A DNA stretch of 41,538 bases from a virus. Below, piece by piece: positions 21,914-30,710 of this stretch. The stretch is from positions 1 to 41,538 of IMG/VR virus record IMGVR_UViG_3300031608_000010; one strand, 5' to 3'. Every line of letters begins with the position of its first letter. Within the stretch, counting starts at the first letter, position 1. The position numbers and the translations under genes are program-made. Below the pieces are notes generated by a model. It ran no database searches. It was not told the origin of the DNA and worked only from the letters and a program-made list of their open reading frames with translations.

Positions 21914-22326
21914 TATACTGATACTCCTTCAACTGTGATAACTTTAGAGTTGCCACTTAAGAGATCCATATCTCTCGTTCCACCTGCTGAGTAACCAGCA
22001 AGATAGTGTGGTCCTGTCCAAGATACCGTGTACTTATCAAGGATGTTTCCTCTTGCCTTGTTAAGCGCTGGAGCTCTATATCCAGCTGGTTTTAAGATAT
22101 CGCCAACTTTAAATTTGTCGTTACCTTTGTTTATGAATCCCCACACTGAACCTTTAGTATCGATTCTAATGTATTTAGAACCTTCCTTCACGGTAAGTGC
22201 TTCTTTGAATTCAGCTACGTTTTCTTCTACATCGTATGTATACCCATTGGCAACTTTCGATCTAGTTTGAAACGTCCTATAGTCATCGGCGATGGCTTCT
22301 AGTAGTTGATTTATTTCGTTTTTCAT
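21913..22326 (-). CDS. Hypothetical protein
   Basis: 137-aa protein with a helical N-terminus (MKNEINQLLEAIADDYRTFQ) and a strand-rich C-terminal part (GSVWGFINKGNDKFKVGDIL, YTVSWTGPHYLAGY). I chose 22326 because AAAGGAG sits just upstream; the upstream ATG at 22386 is inside the promoter. It is the first gene after the promoter at 22357-22385. No family recognised. Confidence 0.6.
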   Translation of the reverse strand: MKNEINQLLEAIADDYRTFQTRSKVANGYTYDVEENVAEFKEALTVKEGSKYIRIDTKGSVWGFINKGNDKFKVGDILKPAGYRAPALNKARGNILDKYTVSWTGPHYLAGYSAGGTRDMDLLSGNSKVITVEGVSV

Positions 22327-22356
22327 ATTAACTCCTTTATTATCTAATATAGGTAT

Positions 22357-22385
22357 ATTATACCATAGTTTACTAGTAATGTACA
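22357..22385 (-). promoter_or_regulatory. Early-type sigma70 promoter for the phosphatase operon
   Basis: Minus strand TGTACA (22380-22385), 17-bp spacer ending CTATGG, TATAAT (22357-22362) with TGn. It is directly followed by a well-placed ribosome site at 22326. Confidence 0.85.
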
Positions 22386-22408
22386 CCCTTTTTTACGTTT
22401 ATTTTCGT

Positions 22409-23065
22409 TTATTTAGATAAGGGAGTGAATATAGTGTCAATTACCTTGCCACAGGCTTTGGCTATTTCTATGTGTTCTTCTTGAGTACCATGAGATCCTC
22501 TTAGTTCTATGTAATGAATCCAGCTTCTTAGCGTTCCATTAACATACATACGTGACATAGTTAAACCCTCAGGCAATACTGCACGGGCTTGTTCTTTTGC
22601 TATGCCAGCTTCGATAGCCCAATCATATGCTTTCTTACATCTTTCGATTATTGTTTCTTGATATGATTCCCAGATGTAGTTAATAGTATCGTCTTCTGGT
22701 AATTCAATAGAATTCTGACGGTTACTAGGATCTTGCATCCTTGCTGCTCTCGTAGTGAACTTTAAGTCTTTTGTTGGGTCGGCGTATCGTTGACTAAACT
22801 CTTGAAAAGAGAATGAACGATGCCGAAGTATTTGTCTAGCAATGTCTCTAGGGCAATTAATCTCCATACAAACAGATACCATTTCTAATGGTGACCAATG
22901 TTTGTGCTTCATTAAATACTTAACTAGACCTTCTGCTGTTTTTTCATTATTCTGATTGTCTGGGTTTGATACCCTAGCGCAATAGGCAACCAACTGTAGA
23001 ACATCGTTTGGTATATCGAAGTCTACAGCTGGTTGTGAATATGATATGAGTTTCACATCCATCAT
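22409..23065 (-). CDS. thyX: Flavin-dependent thymidylate synthase ThyX
   Basis: 218-aa ThyX, which makes dTMP from dUMP using FAD and methylenetetrahydrofolate. The signature RHRSFSFQEFSQRY is complete, and EQARAVLPEGLTMSRMYVNG and LRSWIHYIELR match the C-terminal active-site strands. With dCMP deaminase and ribonucleotide reductase it gives the phage its own thymidylate route. The start MMDV is ambiguous by one codon; AAGGACT lies upstream. T4 itself uses ThyA-type synthase, so this is a marine-phage substitution. Confidence 0.93.
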   Translation of the reverse strand: MMDVKLISYSQPAVDFDIPNDVLQLVAYCARVSNPDNQNNEKTAEGLVKYLMKHKHWSPLEMVSVCMEINCPRDIARQILRHRSFSFQEFSQRYADPTKDLKFTTRAARMQDPSNRQNSIELPEDDTINYIWESYQETIIERCKKAYDWAIEAGIAKEQARAVLPEGLTMSRMYVNGTLRSWIHYIELRGSHGTQEEHIEIAKACGKVIDTIFTPLSK

Positions 23066-23083
23066 TATATATTAGTCCTTTTC

Positions 23084-23701
23084 TTAAAAATTATAATGTA
23101 AACCGAGAGATACAGAATCACTAAACTGATTTTCGAAAGCCATGTCAAGCATTACCATCATGCTAAGTTCGAATTCATCGTTTAGATCATATGATACGGT
23201 CATTGTCGAGAAATCATTTTCTTCGTCATGGTAACCATAACCAAGAGCTACATCTACTACTGGAACAAAGTCCGATATGTCATAGCTGATATGCGCGTAA
23301 TCATCTTCATTTTCGGTGTCTAGAAAATACATGACGTTTAAGTTTTTGTAATTTACTTTAACAAATCCTTCTTCTTTCACGCCTCTTCCACCACCGTCAT
23401 AACGTATTTGATTAATACCCGCTTTGACGCTTAAGTTATCACTAACGCTAAAGCCATATCCTAAATATAGATTCCTTTCCCAAGATGCATCGTCTCCGAA
23501 GTCAACTTGTCCAGTCCATGCACCTGCAAAGAAACCGTTGGATTCTACTTCAAGATTGGCGTTAAAGCTAGATTGGCCATTGGATTGAGTTGCCCCTCTC
23601 CACATGTAATCACTACTATATCCTACACTACCACTTACGTCTGCAAATGAAAATGATGGAATTAATAATGTTGCCATTCCTAATGATTTTAAATAACTCA
23701 T
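23084..23701 (-). CDS. Outer-membrane beta-barrel protein (TIGR02001-like)
   Basis: 205-aa protein with a signal peptide (MSYLKSLGMATLLIPSFSFA before DVSGS) and repeated amphipathic strands ending in a C-terminal phenylalanine (LGLHYNF), the outer-membrane barrel signature. GYSSDYMWRGATQSNGQ matches the start of a bacterial family of porin-like proteins (TIGR02001). I chose 23701 for the AGAGGAAG ribosome site and signal start. A phage-encoded porin in the replication region is unusual. It may alter host permeability or block superinfection. Confidence 0.75.
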   Translation of the reverse strand: MSYLKSLGMATLLIPSFSFADVSGSVGYSSDYMWRGATQSNGQSSFNANLEVESNGFFAGAWTGQVDFGDDASWERNLYLGYGFSVSDNLSVKAGINQIRYDGGGRGVKEEGFVKVNYKNLNVMYFLDTENEDDYAHISYDISDFVPVVDVALGYGYHDEENDFSTMTVSYDLNDEFELSMMVMLDMAFENQFSDSVSLGLHYNF

Positions 23702-23877
23702 TACGCTTCCTCTCTGACTAAAGTATAGATACCGTAACCTATTCCTACCCATGCGAGTAGTTTAGCTACACCACCAAAAAGCAACACACTACCGCATATC
23801 ACAATAAGCAATACTCCGTCATGTGAAGTTCTTTCAGGCAATCTATTTTTTACCCAGTTTTTTATTGAATTTAACAT
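23701..23877 (-). CDS. Small conserved membrane protein
   Basis: 58-aa protein, MLNSIKNWVKNRLPERTSHD, then a membrane region VLLIVICGSVLLFGGVAKLL and a short tail. It resembles a small protein next to gp41 in T4-like cyanophages, possibly with two closely spaced membrane segments. GGAG nine bases before the ATG at 23877 supports this start over 23892. Its stop overlaps the barrel-protein start. Function unknown. Confidence 0.65.
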   Translation of the reverse strand: MLNSIKNWVKNRLPERTSHDGVLLIVICGSVLLFGGVAKLLAWVGIGYGIYTLVREEA

Positions 23878-23892
23878 ATATATTTTCTCCAT

Positions 23893-25296
23893 TTATGTTT
23901 TGAATTCCGCGAACGTGTCTTTGTTTTCTCTATCGCCCCACGTTGCGATTGGTTTGTCGGGAGCCATATCTGACATAATATCAGTTTGAGCCGACTCTTC
24001 TACATCGTAAAGTTTCATTCTTGCTCGATCAATACCTACTACAAATCTTTTGTATTTGGTTGGATCGTTATAACGATTCTTCAATTGTTTTACCAGCATT
24101 TGGCCTAATTCTTCTAGTTCCTCAGTTGATATGAGAGCAAACATAAGATCAGCCGTTGCGGGTAAACCGAACGATTCCGAAGTATCTTCCAGTCCGACAT
24201 CAGTATTACCATAACCACCACGCGTTGTTTGAGTTGCGCTCATGATTGGAAGATTAAATTCCACCGCTAAACCTCTTAGCTCTTCTGCTATAGATTTAAT
24301 GTAGGAATAAGTATTTATAGATCCACCAAGGCCTTTCACCCTAGAAGATGCACAAATATTCAAATAATCTAGATATATGATATCCGGTTTGAAATTCTTT
24401 TTAAGTTTTAATTCATTAAGTAATGCCCTAAAGTGTCCAGTATGAGCTGCACCTGTAGGATATTCCTTTATGATAAGTTTACCTATTGAGCCTTTACCAA
24501 TCTTTTCTATCTTAGAATCAAATACATTCTTAGGAAGAGTCTCTAATTGTTGGATTGGTAAATCCATAAGGTTAGCATCAATACGTTCAGCAATTCTTTC
24601 TTCAGCCATTTCCATAGTAATGTACAATACATTCTTTCCTAGCTCAAGATTAGCTGCTGCACAATGACACATGAAGAGTGACTTACCTACGCCTGTGCCG
24701 GCCATTGCAATATTCAAGGTCTTATTCGGTAAGCCACCCTTTGTAATTTTATTCATGTAATCTAAATCAAACGGTATACGTTCTTCTTTCGTATTATAAA
24801 AATGGAAACGATCATCCGAGTTATCGATATAATCATGGCCAATATTAGGATCGAAAGAAACACCCAATGCATTAGAAAGAATTTCAGGGATTGCACCATC
24901 ATCTTTCTCTGGATCTTTGCCATCAATGATTTTAATAGATTCCATTATAGCATTATATACTGCTCTATCTTTACACCACTTTTCAGATTCTGCTATAATA
25001 TAATCTATATCAAGATCAGATCTTACTTTCATTTCATCAATCAATTCTTGAGTTCTTGTTAGAACATCATCAGGAGCTTGAACTTTCTTAAGCTCTAACT
25101 CTAGAATTTTGCCTGATGGTATTTTGTTATGTTTAGTAACAAATTGAACCACAAGATCGAATGCGACCCTGTGTTCATGTTCAAAATATTCTTTCTTTAG
25201 GAAAGGTATTACTCTACGGCAATACTCCTCATCATTTATCAGATGATTGAGTATGTGTGTTTGTATTTGATTTGTTATTTCCAATCTTTGCTCCAT
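23893..25296 (-). CDS. 41: Replicative DNA helicase gp41 (DnaB family)
   Basis: 467-aa DnaB-type helicase that unwinds the fork 5'-3' as a hexamer. The N-terminal helical domain (QIQTHILNHLINDEEYCRRV) is followed by the RecA-like core: Walker A AGTGVGKS at 199-206, ITMEMAEERIAERI, IIYLDYLN as Walker B, and SATQTTRGG for the sensor. It overlaps the preceding hypothetical gene by 65 bases. It would work with the primase-like protein and gp43 found elsewhere in the window. Confidence 0.93.
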   Translation of the reverse strand: MEQRLEITNQIQTHILNHLINDEEYCRRVIPFLKKEYFEHEHRVAFDLVVQFVTKHNKIPSGKILELELKKVQAPDDVLTRTQELIDEMKVRSDLDIDYIIAESEKWCKDRAVYNAIMESIKIIDGKDPEKDDGAIPEILSNALGVSFDPNIGHDYIDNSDDRFHFYNTKEERIPFDLDYMNKITKGGLPNKTLNIAMAGTGVGKSLFMCHCAAANLELGKNVLYITMEMAEERIAERIDANLMDLPIQQLETLPKNVFDSKIEKIGKGSIGKLIIKEYPTGAAHTGHFRALLNELKLKKNFKPDIIYLDYLNICASSRVKGLGGSINTYSYIKSIAEELRGLAVEFNLPIMSATQTTRGGYGNTDVGLEDTSESFGLPATADLMFALISTEELEELGQMLVKQLKNRYNDPTKYKRFVVGIDRARMKLYDVEESAQTDIMSDMAPDKPIATWGDRENKDTFAEFKT

Positions 25297-25582
25297 TATC
25301 TAGTGAATCTGTAATGATATGTTGTAATATACCACCCAGATAATTTTTAAATTTAATATCATTTATTAAATCATCCTCTTCGAATTGTTTAGAATCTACA
25401 ACTTGATAGGTAAATCCTAACGTGGCTGTTCCAAGTTCAGGTGATTCATTTATATTCACCTTGCCATATATGTATTGGATTCCTTTCCACTTCGAATGAG
25501 TAAGAAGTTCTATACCATAAAAGTCTTCGACTTCTGATTCTATATATTTAAAGTCATTATTATCGACAACACTATTCGGCAT
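25232..25582 (-). CDS. Hypothetical protein between uvsX and gp41
   Basis: 116-aa acidic protein starting MPNSVVDNNDFKYIESEVED, with a hydrophilic NTNTHTQSS tail encoded inside the gp41 start region. The position between uvsX and gp41 is conserved for small proteins in marine T4-like phages. The ATG at 25582 overlaps the uvsX stop. I recognise no domain; a recombination accessory such as a mediator is only a guess from context. Confidence 0.6.
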   Translation of the reverse strand: MPNSVVDNNDFKYIESEVEDFYGIELLTHSKWKGIQYIYGKVNINESPELGTATLGFTYQVVDSKQFEEDDLINDIKFKNYLGGILQHIITDSLDNGAKIGNNKSNTNTHTQSSDK

Positions 25583-26636
25583 CTTCAGAATCCAATGATA
25601 AGTCAGTTGCAACTTCTAGTAAAGGCTTATGACCTATTTGGTAATGACCTTTGAGGAACTTCTTAAAGTCGGTACCTTCAAAGATTGGGTCCCAGAATTC
25701 TTTTTCAAGAGTACCTTTTTGTCTTACTTTAGGATCGAGTAACTCTCCAGTTTCTTTATCAACTCTACAATACCAACCGACGGAAGGCTTAGCAACATAG
25801 TTACCAATAAGAGCGACATCTAGCAAACCAGAATAAGTTTCAATTCCACCTTCCCATGTAACTGAGATAGGTATCTTTGATTTCTCTCTAACAAACCTAG
25901 ATTTCTCTACGTTAATTACAAAATGATAACCTTTGATTTCAGTTCCAACTTTCTCTTGCCTTCTACCAATAATCCAAATATTATCTGCTGAGTAATATAT
26001 ACCTGTGCCACCTGAAACTACTGCTTTAGGAAACAGACCAATTTCTTGGTAGGTATGGTTAACTGCTAAAAGAGGAACGTTTTTCATTGTTAGATATGGT
26101 GTTACCATTCTAAATAATCCTTTTAAAGCTTTTGCTCTTGACATATCAGCTACACCTTTTTCATTCAGTGCATCTTCTAATTCTTTCTTAGAAGCTAAGT
26201 TACCAATTGAATCAATAACAATACATACTTTATCACCACGATCGATATTATCCAATTGACCTACAAGATCAAATTTCAATTGCTCGACATCTGTAATAGG
26301 AGTATGTAATACTCTACTAGTATCGATACCGAATGATTCGAAGTATGATTGCGGTGAACCAAATTCTGAATCATAGAATAACAATACTGCATCCTCATGT
26401 TCTTTTAAATAAGCACTTGCCATAAGTAATGCAAATGATGTTTTAAAATGTTTGGAAGGACCAGCTAATACTGTCAATCCACTTGTCATTCCACCATCAA
26501 CATCTCCTGATAGCGCAACGTTAATCATTGGCACCTCAGTTTTAACTGTATCTTGCTTTTGAAAGAATATACTCTCTTGCAATATAGCTGTTGTTTTAAT
26601 TTTGGAATTCTTTTTAAGTTTATCCATTATACCCAT
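25572..26636 (-). CDS. uvsX: UvsX RecA-like recombinase
   Basis: 354-aa strand-exchange protein. Walker A GPSKHFKTS at 59-67 is the UvsX form, IVIDSIGNL is Walker B, and VSGGTGIYYSADNIWII and INVEKSRFVREKSKIP match the DNA-binding loop and core of T4 UvsX. The ATG at 26636 has GGAG eight bases upstream. It drives recombination-dependent replication and repair with gp41 and the exonuclease. Confidence 0.95.
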   Translation of the reverse strand: MGIMDKLKKNSKIKTTAILQESIFFQKQDTVKTEVPMINVALSGDVDGGMTSGLTVLAGPSKHFKTSFALLMASAYLKEHEDAVLLFYDSEFGSPQSYFESFGIDTSRVLHTPITDVEQLKFDLVGQLDNIDRGDKVCIVIDSIGNLASKKELEDALNEKGVADMSRAKALKGLFRMVTPYLTMKNVPLLAVNHTYQEIGLFPKAVVSGGTGIYYSADNIWIIGRRQEKVGTEIKGYHFVINVEKSRFVREKSKIPISVTWEGGIETYSGLLDVALIGNYVAKPSVGWYCRVDKETGELLDPKVRQKGTLEKEFWDPIFEGTDFKKFLKGHYQIGHKPLLEVATDLSLDSEDAE

Positions 26637-26640
26637 AATA

Positions 26641-26892
26641 TTATCTCCACCTGTTCGGTCTTAATTTTGCTGCTCTTTCTTGCTTGCGAGTACGAGCAAT
26701 TGCTTCAGCCTTTTTTCTCTTTCTTTTAGCAGTTGGCTTTTCATAGAATTCTTTCCTACGAACCTCCTGCACGATTCCAGCTCTCTCACAAGCTTTCTTA
26801 AATTTGCGTAAACCAACATCAAAGGGCATTTCCTTCTGAGGTCTTTTATCCTTAGGATTTGGTTTACGCGGTCTTAGATCTACACTAGGCAA
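26641..26892 (-). CDS. rpsU: Ribosomal protein bS21 homologue
   Basis: 83-aa basic protein whose core [30 protein letters not shown] and [15 protein letters not shown] is bS21, which helps the 30S subunit start translation. The N-terminal 21 residues are a basic extension. I prefer the TTG at 26892 because AGGAG sits eight bases upstream; a GTG at 26919 and the ATG before PFDVG have poorer sites. It overlaps the peroxiredoxin stop by 8 bases. Phage bS21 is known and may favour phage mRNA. Confidence 0.88.
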   Translation of the reverse strand: MPSVDLRPRKPNPKDKRPQKEMPFDVGLRKFKKACERAGIVQEVRRKEFYEKPTAKRKRKKAEAIARTRKQERAAKLRPNRWR

Positions 26893-27394
26893 CGAACTGC
26901 TCTCCTGCAACCCAATCACATCCGGTTAAACCGCCTGCTTTAAGTGCCTCGAGAGTTTGTAATAGTACATCTACGTTCCTTCCAGTATCCATTGCATTCA
27001 TTGATGAATGTTGGATTATACCTTCAGGGTCGATAATGAACGTTGCTCTATTTGCTACAAGATCAATCATATTAATGATATCACATCTTCCTGCTAATGA
27101 CAAACCGGGATCGGCTGCCAGTGTATGTGTAATGTCTTTTATAAGCGGATTGGATTTTTTCCAAGCTTGCTTACAATATTCATTATCACCAGATACTCCC
27201 ATTACAATAGCCTCTTCGCATAGTTTATCCATACCTGAAATTTCAGTTGGACAAATGAACGTAAAGTCTTTTGGGTAGAAGTAAATGACTGCCCAAGAAC
27301 CAGAAAGATCTTCTGATTTAACTTGAACAATTTGATTTTCCGAGTTTACGCCGTTAAGCATAAATCCTGGAAATTTTTCGTTTGTATTTAACAT
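26885..27394 (-). CDS. 2-Cys peroxiredoxin (AhpC/TSA family)
   Basis: 169-aa thiol peroxidase that reduces hydrogen peroxide and organic peroxides. The peroxidatic site FTFICPTE has C48, and GLTGCDW near residue 159 supplies the resolving cysteine. The core VIYFYPKDF and [11 protein letters not shown] match AhpC. It is the first gene after the promoter at 27418-27446 and is co-transcribed with bS21 and uvsX. It probably counters oxidative stress during infection. Confidence 0.9.
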   Translation of the reverse strand: MLNTNEKFPGFMLNGVNSENQIVQVKSEDLSGSWAVIYFYPKDFTFICPTEISGMDKLCEEAIVMGVSGDNEYCKQAWKKSNPLIKDITHTLAADPGLSLAGRCDIINMIDLVANRATFIIDPEGIIQHSSMNAMDTGRNVDVLLQTLEALKAGGLTGCDWVAGEQFVA

Positions 27395-27417
27395 ATTTTT
27401 TTCCTCAATATTAGTAT

Positions 27418-27446
27418 ATTATACCATAAAACTGTCGAGTTGTACA
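27418..27446 (-). promoter_or_regulatory. Early-type sigma70 promoter for prx-bS21-uvsX
   Basis: Minus strand TGTACA (27441-27446), 17-bp spacer ending TTATGG, TATAAT (27418-27423) with TGn. It overlaps the last codons of the methyltransferase gene. Confidence 0.85.
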
Positions 27447-28603
27447 CTGTTTTTTTGATATTTTATGGCTTTTTTTCGATTATCTTGAATAAGAAAATCT
27501 GTGTCTACTAAATCAATCTGTCCATTTAAATATTTATAGATCTGTTTAGCTGCAAACTCTGCAGTTGTAACCGGAACGTTTTGACATATATGGTTTAGTG
27601 TTCTTTTAGGGTCAAGCAATTCAAAATCACTTGGCATTCTCATAATGTATAAGGCTTCCCTTACAGTCAAGAATCTGTCTTCATCTGGATGAGTTAACAT
27701 AGTTGGTAGATGACCAACAAATGCACCAATTTTATCACATGGTACTTCAATATTCTTTCTCATAATATTGCCACCTGATTTTAATTTGTGATACATTGTC
27801 AAGCATCTCTTAGATTCTTTTTCAAATCCATGCTCTTCCATCCAAACTGAAACTTCTTTATAATTCGTATGTTCTTCTATATAGTCCATAACGTTACATG
27901 ATTTAGTAAGCTTGGAACTGAATTCTTTATGAGTAATACCACCTTCGATTGCTTCTAATACATATCGATAAAATGGATTTTCTGAGGGTGTTTTTTCATT
28001 AGTTAAAGCTGACATTGGATCACTACTATCTAAGGATATTGATCTAATATCTTCTGCTATGTTTCCTGGTGCTTCATGAATATAATCAAAGAGAGGAACT
28101 TTACTATCTTTCCAAAAGAAATAGAATGATCGATCTCTAGTTTGGCTTAGCCCATGGAGTATTGACTTAGTTTGTAGCAATGAAAATGTATATCCATGTC
28201 TATAAGCAATCCTTCTTAATTTTTCTACTACGGGCTCACCCATTTTAGATGCTAGCCTCGGTGCATTCTCTCCCCAGAATACTTTAGGTTTAACTGTACT
28301 TAGTACGTATTCTGCAGAAGTGACCATCCAGTCATTAGCTTCATTAGTAGAACTAGATGCAACCGATAGAGAACTTAATCCTGCGCAAGGACATACTGTA
28401 TTTACTACATCAACGTTATGAGTTGGTTTAGGTCCTTCTGATAGATTATAATATGGTACTTCATTATTATAATAATTAATAAGATGCTTTTCATTATCTT
28501 GAAACCCATCGTATGTCATCATATATTCTGGTCTTTTACCAAATACGTTTTGCATGGCTATTGTTGACCCGCCAATTAAGGGTACTATTGATGCGTAATT
28601 CAT
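27419..28603 (-). CDS. C5-cytosine DNA methyltransferase homologue
   Basis: 394-aa protein with the C5-methyltransferase motif order: SIVPLIGGSTIAM where motif I FxGxG lies; CPCAGLSSLS (motif IV, catalytic Cys kept but PCQ reads PCA); FWGENAPR (motif VI); HGLSQTRDRSFYFF (motif VIII QxRxR); and CQNVPVTTAEF (motif X). The ATG at 28603 overlaps the mutase stop, preferred over 28678. It may methylate host or phage cytosine, but motif I and IV changes and the neighbouring hydroxymethylase make its target uncertain. Confidence 0.75.
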   Translation of the reverse strand: MNYASIVPLIGGSTIAMQNVFGKRPEYMMTYDGFQDNEKHLINYYNNEVPYYNLSEGPKPTHNVDVVNTVCPCAGLSSLSVASSSTNEANDWMVTSAEYVLSTVKPKVFWGENAPRLASKMGEPVVEKLRRIAYRHGYTFSLLQTKSILHGLSQTRDRSFYFFWKDSKVPLFDYIHEAPGNIAEDIRSISLDSSDPMSALTNEKTPSENPFYRYVLEAIEGGITHKEFSSKLTKSCNVMDYIEEHTNYKEVSVWMEEHGFEKESKRCLTMYHKLKSGGNIMRKNIEVPCDKIGAFVGHLPTMLTHPDEDRFLTVREALYIMRMPSDFELLDPKRTLNHICQNVPVTTAEFAAKQIYKYLNGQIDLVDTDFLIQDNRKKAIKYQKNSVQLDSFMV

Positions 28604-29604
28604 TTTAAAAATTTCCTTGCTACTGCTAATGCTCCGCCAACTGCCATGTGCATATCGATATAAACATATTGACCGCACCTTCCGATAAATTTCATTTTAG
28701 ATTCGTCTACCATATCTTTGTATTTCTTATACGTATCTCTATTAGTTCCTTCTACGTCTTGAACTGGATAGTATCTTTCCATATTATTATCCTTATAATC
28801 ACATGGCTCTTCGTAAGTAAGCACTGTTTTATAGTCGTTTACTCCGTGATTTGCTATATTCTTCCATTCGGTTACTCTTGTAAATGGACCATCATGTGTA
28901 AAATTAACTGTTCCTGTTGGTAAAACTTTAGTTTGATTTAGTGTTACGTTATGAAACTTGATAGATCTATATGGCAATTCACCATGGCAATTATCAAAGT
29001 ACTCATCTATAGGCATCGAGTTAAAGATATAATCATAATCCTCTTCCATTAATTTATTGAAAGCTACTGAAGTACATACGTTAATATTAGTATGACTAAA
29101 GATATTCTCAAACAACTTAGTATAACCTTCTTTCGGCATTTGCTGATACTTGTCATTAGGAAAATACAACTCATTATCATCATCTCGTATTGGAACTCTG
29201 TTTATTATTGCAGGATTTAATTCATCTAATGTTTTACCCCACATCTTATAAGTGTAAGGTCTAAAGAAAATATCTAGTACATTCTCTTCACCCACTATTT
29301 CTTTTGTTTCTTTATTAACTGGTAGAGTAACATAACGTCCATCATCCAATTGAGCTTTAACTTTATGCTGATACTGAGTCCATTCAGTAAATCTAGATAG
29401 CCACTTCACTACATCAACGTTGTTTGTATGAAAGAGATGTGGACCATATTTATGAATTCGTATTCCATTTTCATCAGTGTAGTCATAAGCATTACCACCA
29501 ATGTGATCTCTTTGATCTATTACATCTATCGTGTGTCCTTGTTCTGCGCATTCCCTTGCTATAACTGCACCAGCAAATCCAGCGCCAACTACTAATATCT
29601 TCAC
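28600..29604 (-). CDS. glf: UDP-galactopyranose mutase
   Basis: 334-aa flavoenzyme converting UDP-galactopyranose to UDP-galactofuranose. The FAD site GAGFAGAVIARECAEQGH and RDHIGGNAYDY are followed by HKYGPHLFHTN, and RPYTYKMWGKTL and IGRCGQYVYIDMHMAVG match the substrate and flavin regions of Glf. It sits between the glycosyltransferase and the methyltransferase with ATGA overlaps on both sides, which ties Galf supply to these genes. Use in cell-surface modification cannot be excluded. Confidence 0.92.
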   Translation of the reverse strand: MKILVVGAGFAGAVIARECAEQGHTIDVIDQRDHIGGNAYDYTDENGIRIHKYGPHLFHTNNVDVVKWLSRFTEWTQYQHKVKAQLDDGRYVTLPVNKETKEIVGEENVLDIFFRPYTYKMWGKTLDELNPAIINRVPIRDDDNELYFPNDKYQQMPKEGYTKLFENIFSHTNINVCTSVAFNKLMEEDYDYIFNSMPIDEYFDNCHGELPYRSIKFHNVTLNQTKVLPTGTVNFTHDGPFTRVTEWKNIANHGVNDYKTVLTYEEPCDYKDNNMERYYPVQDVEGTNRDTYKKYKDMVDESKMKFIGRCGQYVYIDMHMAVGGALAVARKFLK

Positions 29605-30710
29605 AGAATAACACCTAGTTCTTTCTGTTGCTTTCTTTTATCCAATGGATGCCTACTATATAGCGCATCTTTTTGGCGTTCTGCTACAGAAGTTAGTTCT
29701 TCTATATTCATTTCTTCTAGGTTTTGAGCAGTTAAGCCTGCAAGGTATTCGTCTCCATATAGCAAATACATTTCGTCGTATTCACCAATTAGAATAGAAC
29801 CACCATCAGCTACTTGATAAGGTCTAGCTCTCCACCAACCTGAACCTGCATGAGGGTAACCTGGCATTAAACTTCCCCATTGTTCTGCATATACTTTACA
29901 CATATCACTTTCGAGTAATCGTCTTTGTTTTTCTTTTCTAGATCCAAAGAATTCGATATCCCACTCACTAACGTTTTGCTGCTTTAACCAACGTTTTGTT
30001 TTACCTTGTACAAGTGAAGCGAAGTTAAAGACCATAGCTTTCTCATCGGGTCCAATAGTATCTTCTTCTATACTTGGCATCAGAGATTGCTCCATGAATT
30101 CCATATCTTCTATTTCGATATCGCCTCTATTTCCAGGAGTTCGATTCCTATGATATGGATTAGGATCATATCCTACTAATAAATCTTCAGGATAATTAAT
30201 GAGCTTAGACATGTCACCACCCATAAACACTGATAACAACATTGGCCTTCTTTTCTCTCCAATGAATTTAACAGCATCTAACAAAGTTTCAGCATGTGGT
30301 TCTAATAGTTCATATGACATATCAGGGTCACACATCTTGTTTTGTCCGATGGTAAATTCTTTTAAGAGTGATTCCTTATCTGTACATGATTGAATACCTT
30401 TAAAGATATCTTCTGTCTGCCAATCATCCATTGCAAGAATAAGGTTATGCTTTGCGGTAGCGTGAATAGCCCATAGTCCATTATAGAACGCTAATTGTAA
30501 AGCTTGTCTAGGTGATGCTAGGAAACAGATTACTTTGTCATAATCTCCTAGATCTTCTCCGATCTTTACTAATCTTTGCTCTACCTCGTGTCCCATATCT
30601 TCTAAACATCGAATCAATGAATAGTGTGATGGTACTACCTTTAGCTGTTGTCTTAAATAGAAATCTTTTGTTGTTTGATTTTTATTCATTCCGGTTATTA
30701 ATATTTTCAT
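29601..30710 (-). CDS. BGT-like glycosyltransferase, probably acting on DNA
   Basis: 369-aa protein. By eye it aligns with T4 beta-glucosyltransferase: the N-terminal MKILITGMNKNQTTKDF and SHYSLIRCLEDMGHEVEQ match the nucleotide-fold start; WDIEFFGSRKEKQ matches the BGT IEFFGNAREKQ sugar-nucleotide loop; ARPYQVADGGSILIGE aligns with the VWETMASDAVMLID region, with Gln replacing the ribose-binding Glu. It is flanked by UDP-galactose mutase and a GalE-like epimerase and lies in the operon of the hydroxymethylase. The most likely acceptor is hydroxymethylcytosine; donor sugar unproven. Confidence 0.65.
   Translation of the reverse strand: MKILITGMNKNQTTKDFYLRQQLKVVPSHYSLIRCLEDMGHEVEQRLVKIGEDLGDYDKVICFLASPRQALQLAFYNGLWAIHATAKHNLILAMDDWQTEDIFKGIQSCTDKESLLKEFTIGQNKMCDPDMSYELLEPHAETLLDAVKFIGEKRRPMLLSVFMGGDMSKLINYPEDLLVGYDPNPYHRNRTPGNRGDIEIEDMEFMEQSLMPSIEEDTIGPDEKAMVFNFASLVQGKTKRWLKQQNVSEWDIEFFGSRKEKQRRLLESDMCKVYAEQWGSLMPGYPHAGSGWWRARPYQVADGGSILIGEYDEMYLLYGDEYLAGLTAQNLEEMNIEELTSVAERQKDALYSRHPLDKRKQQKELGVIL

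Noticed and set aside
24312-24319. TATAAATA inside gp41
   Set aside because: Intragenic and not close to a downstream gene start.
27531-27538. TATAAATA inside the methyltransferase gene, about 137 bases before the peroxiredoxin start
   Set aside because: Possible but too far and within coding sequence; a good early promoter already lies at 27418-27446.
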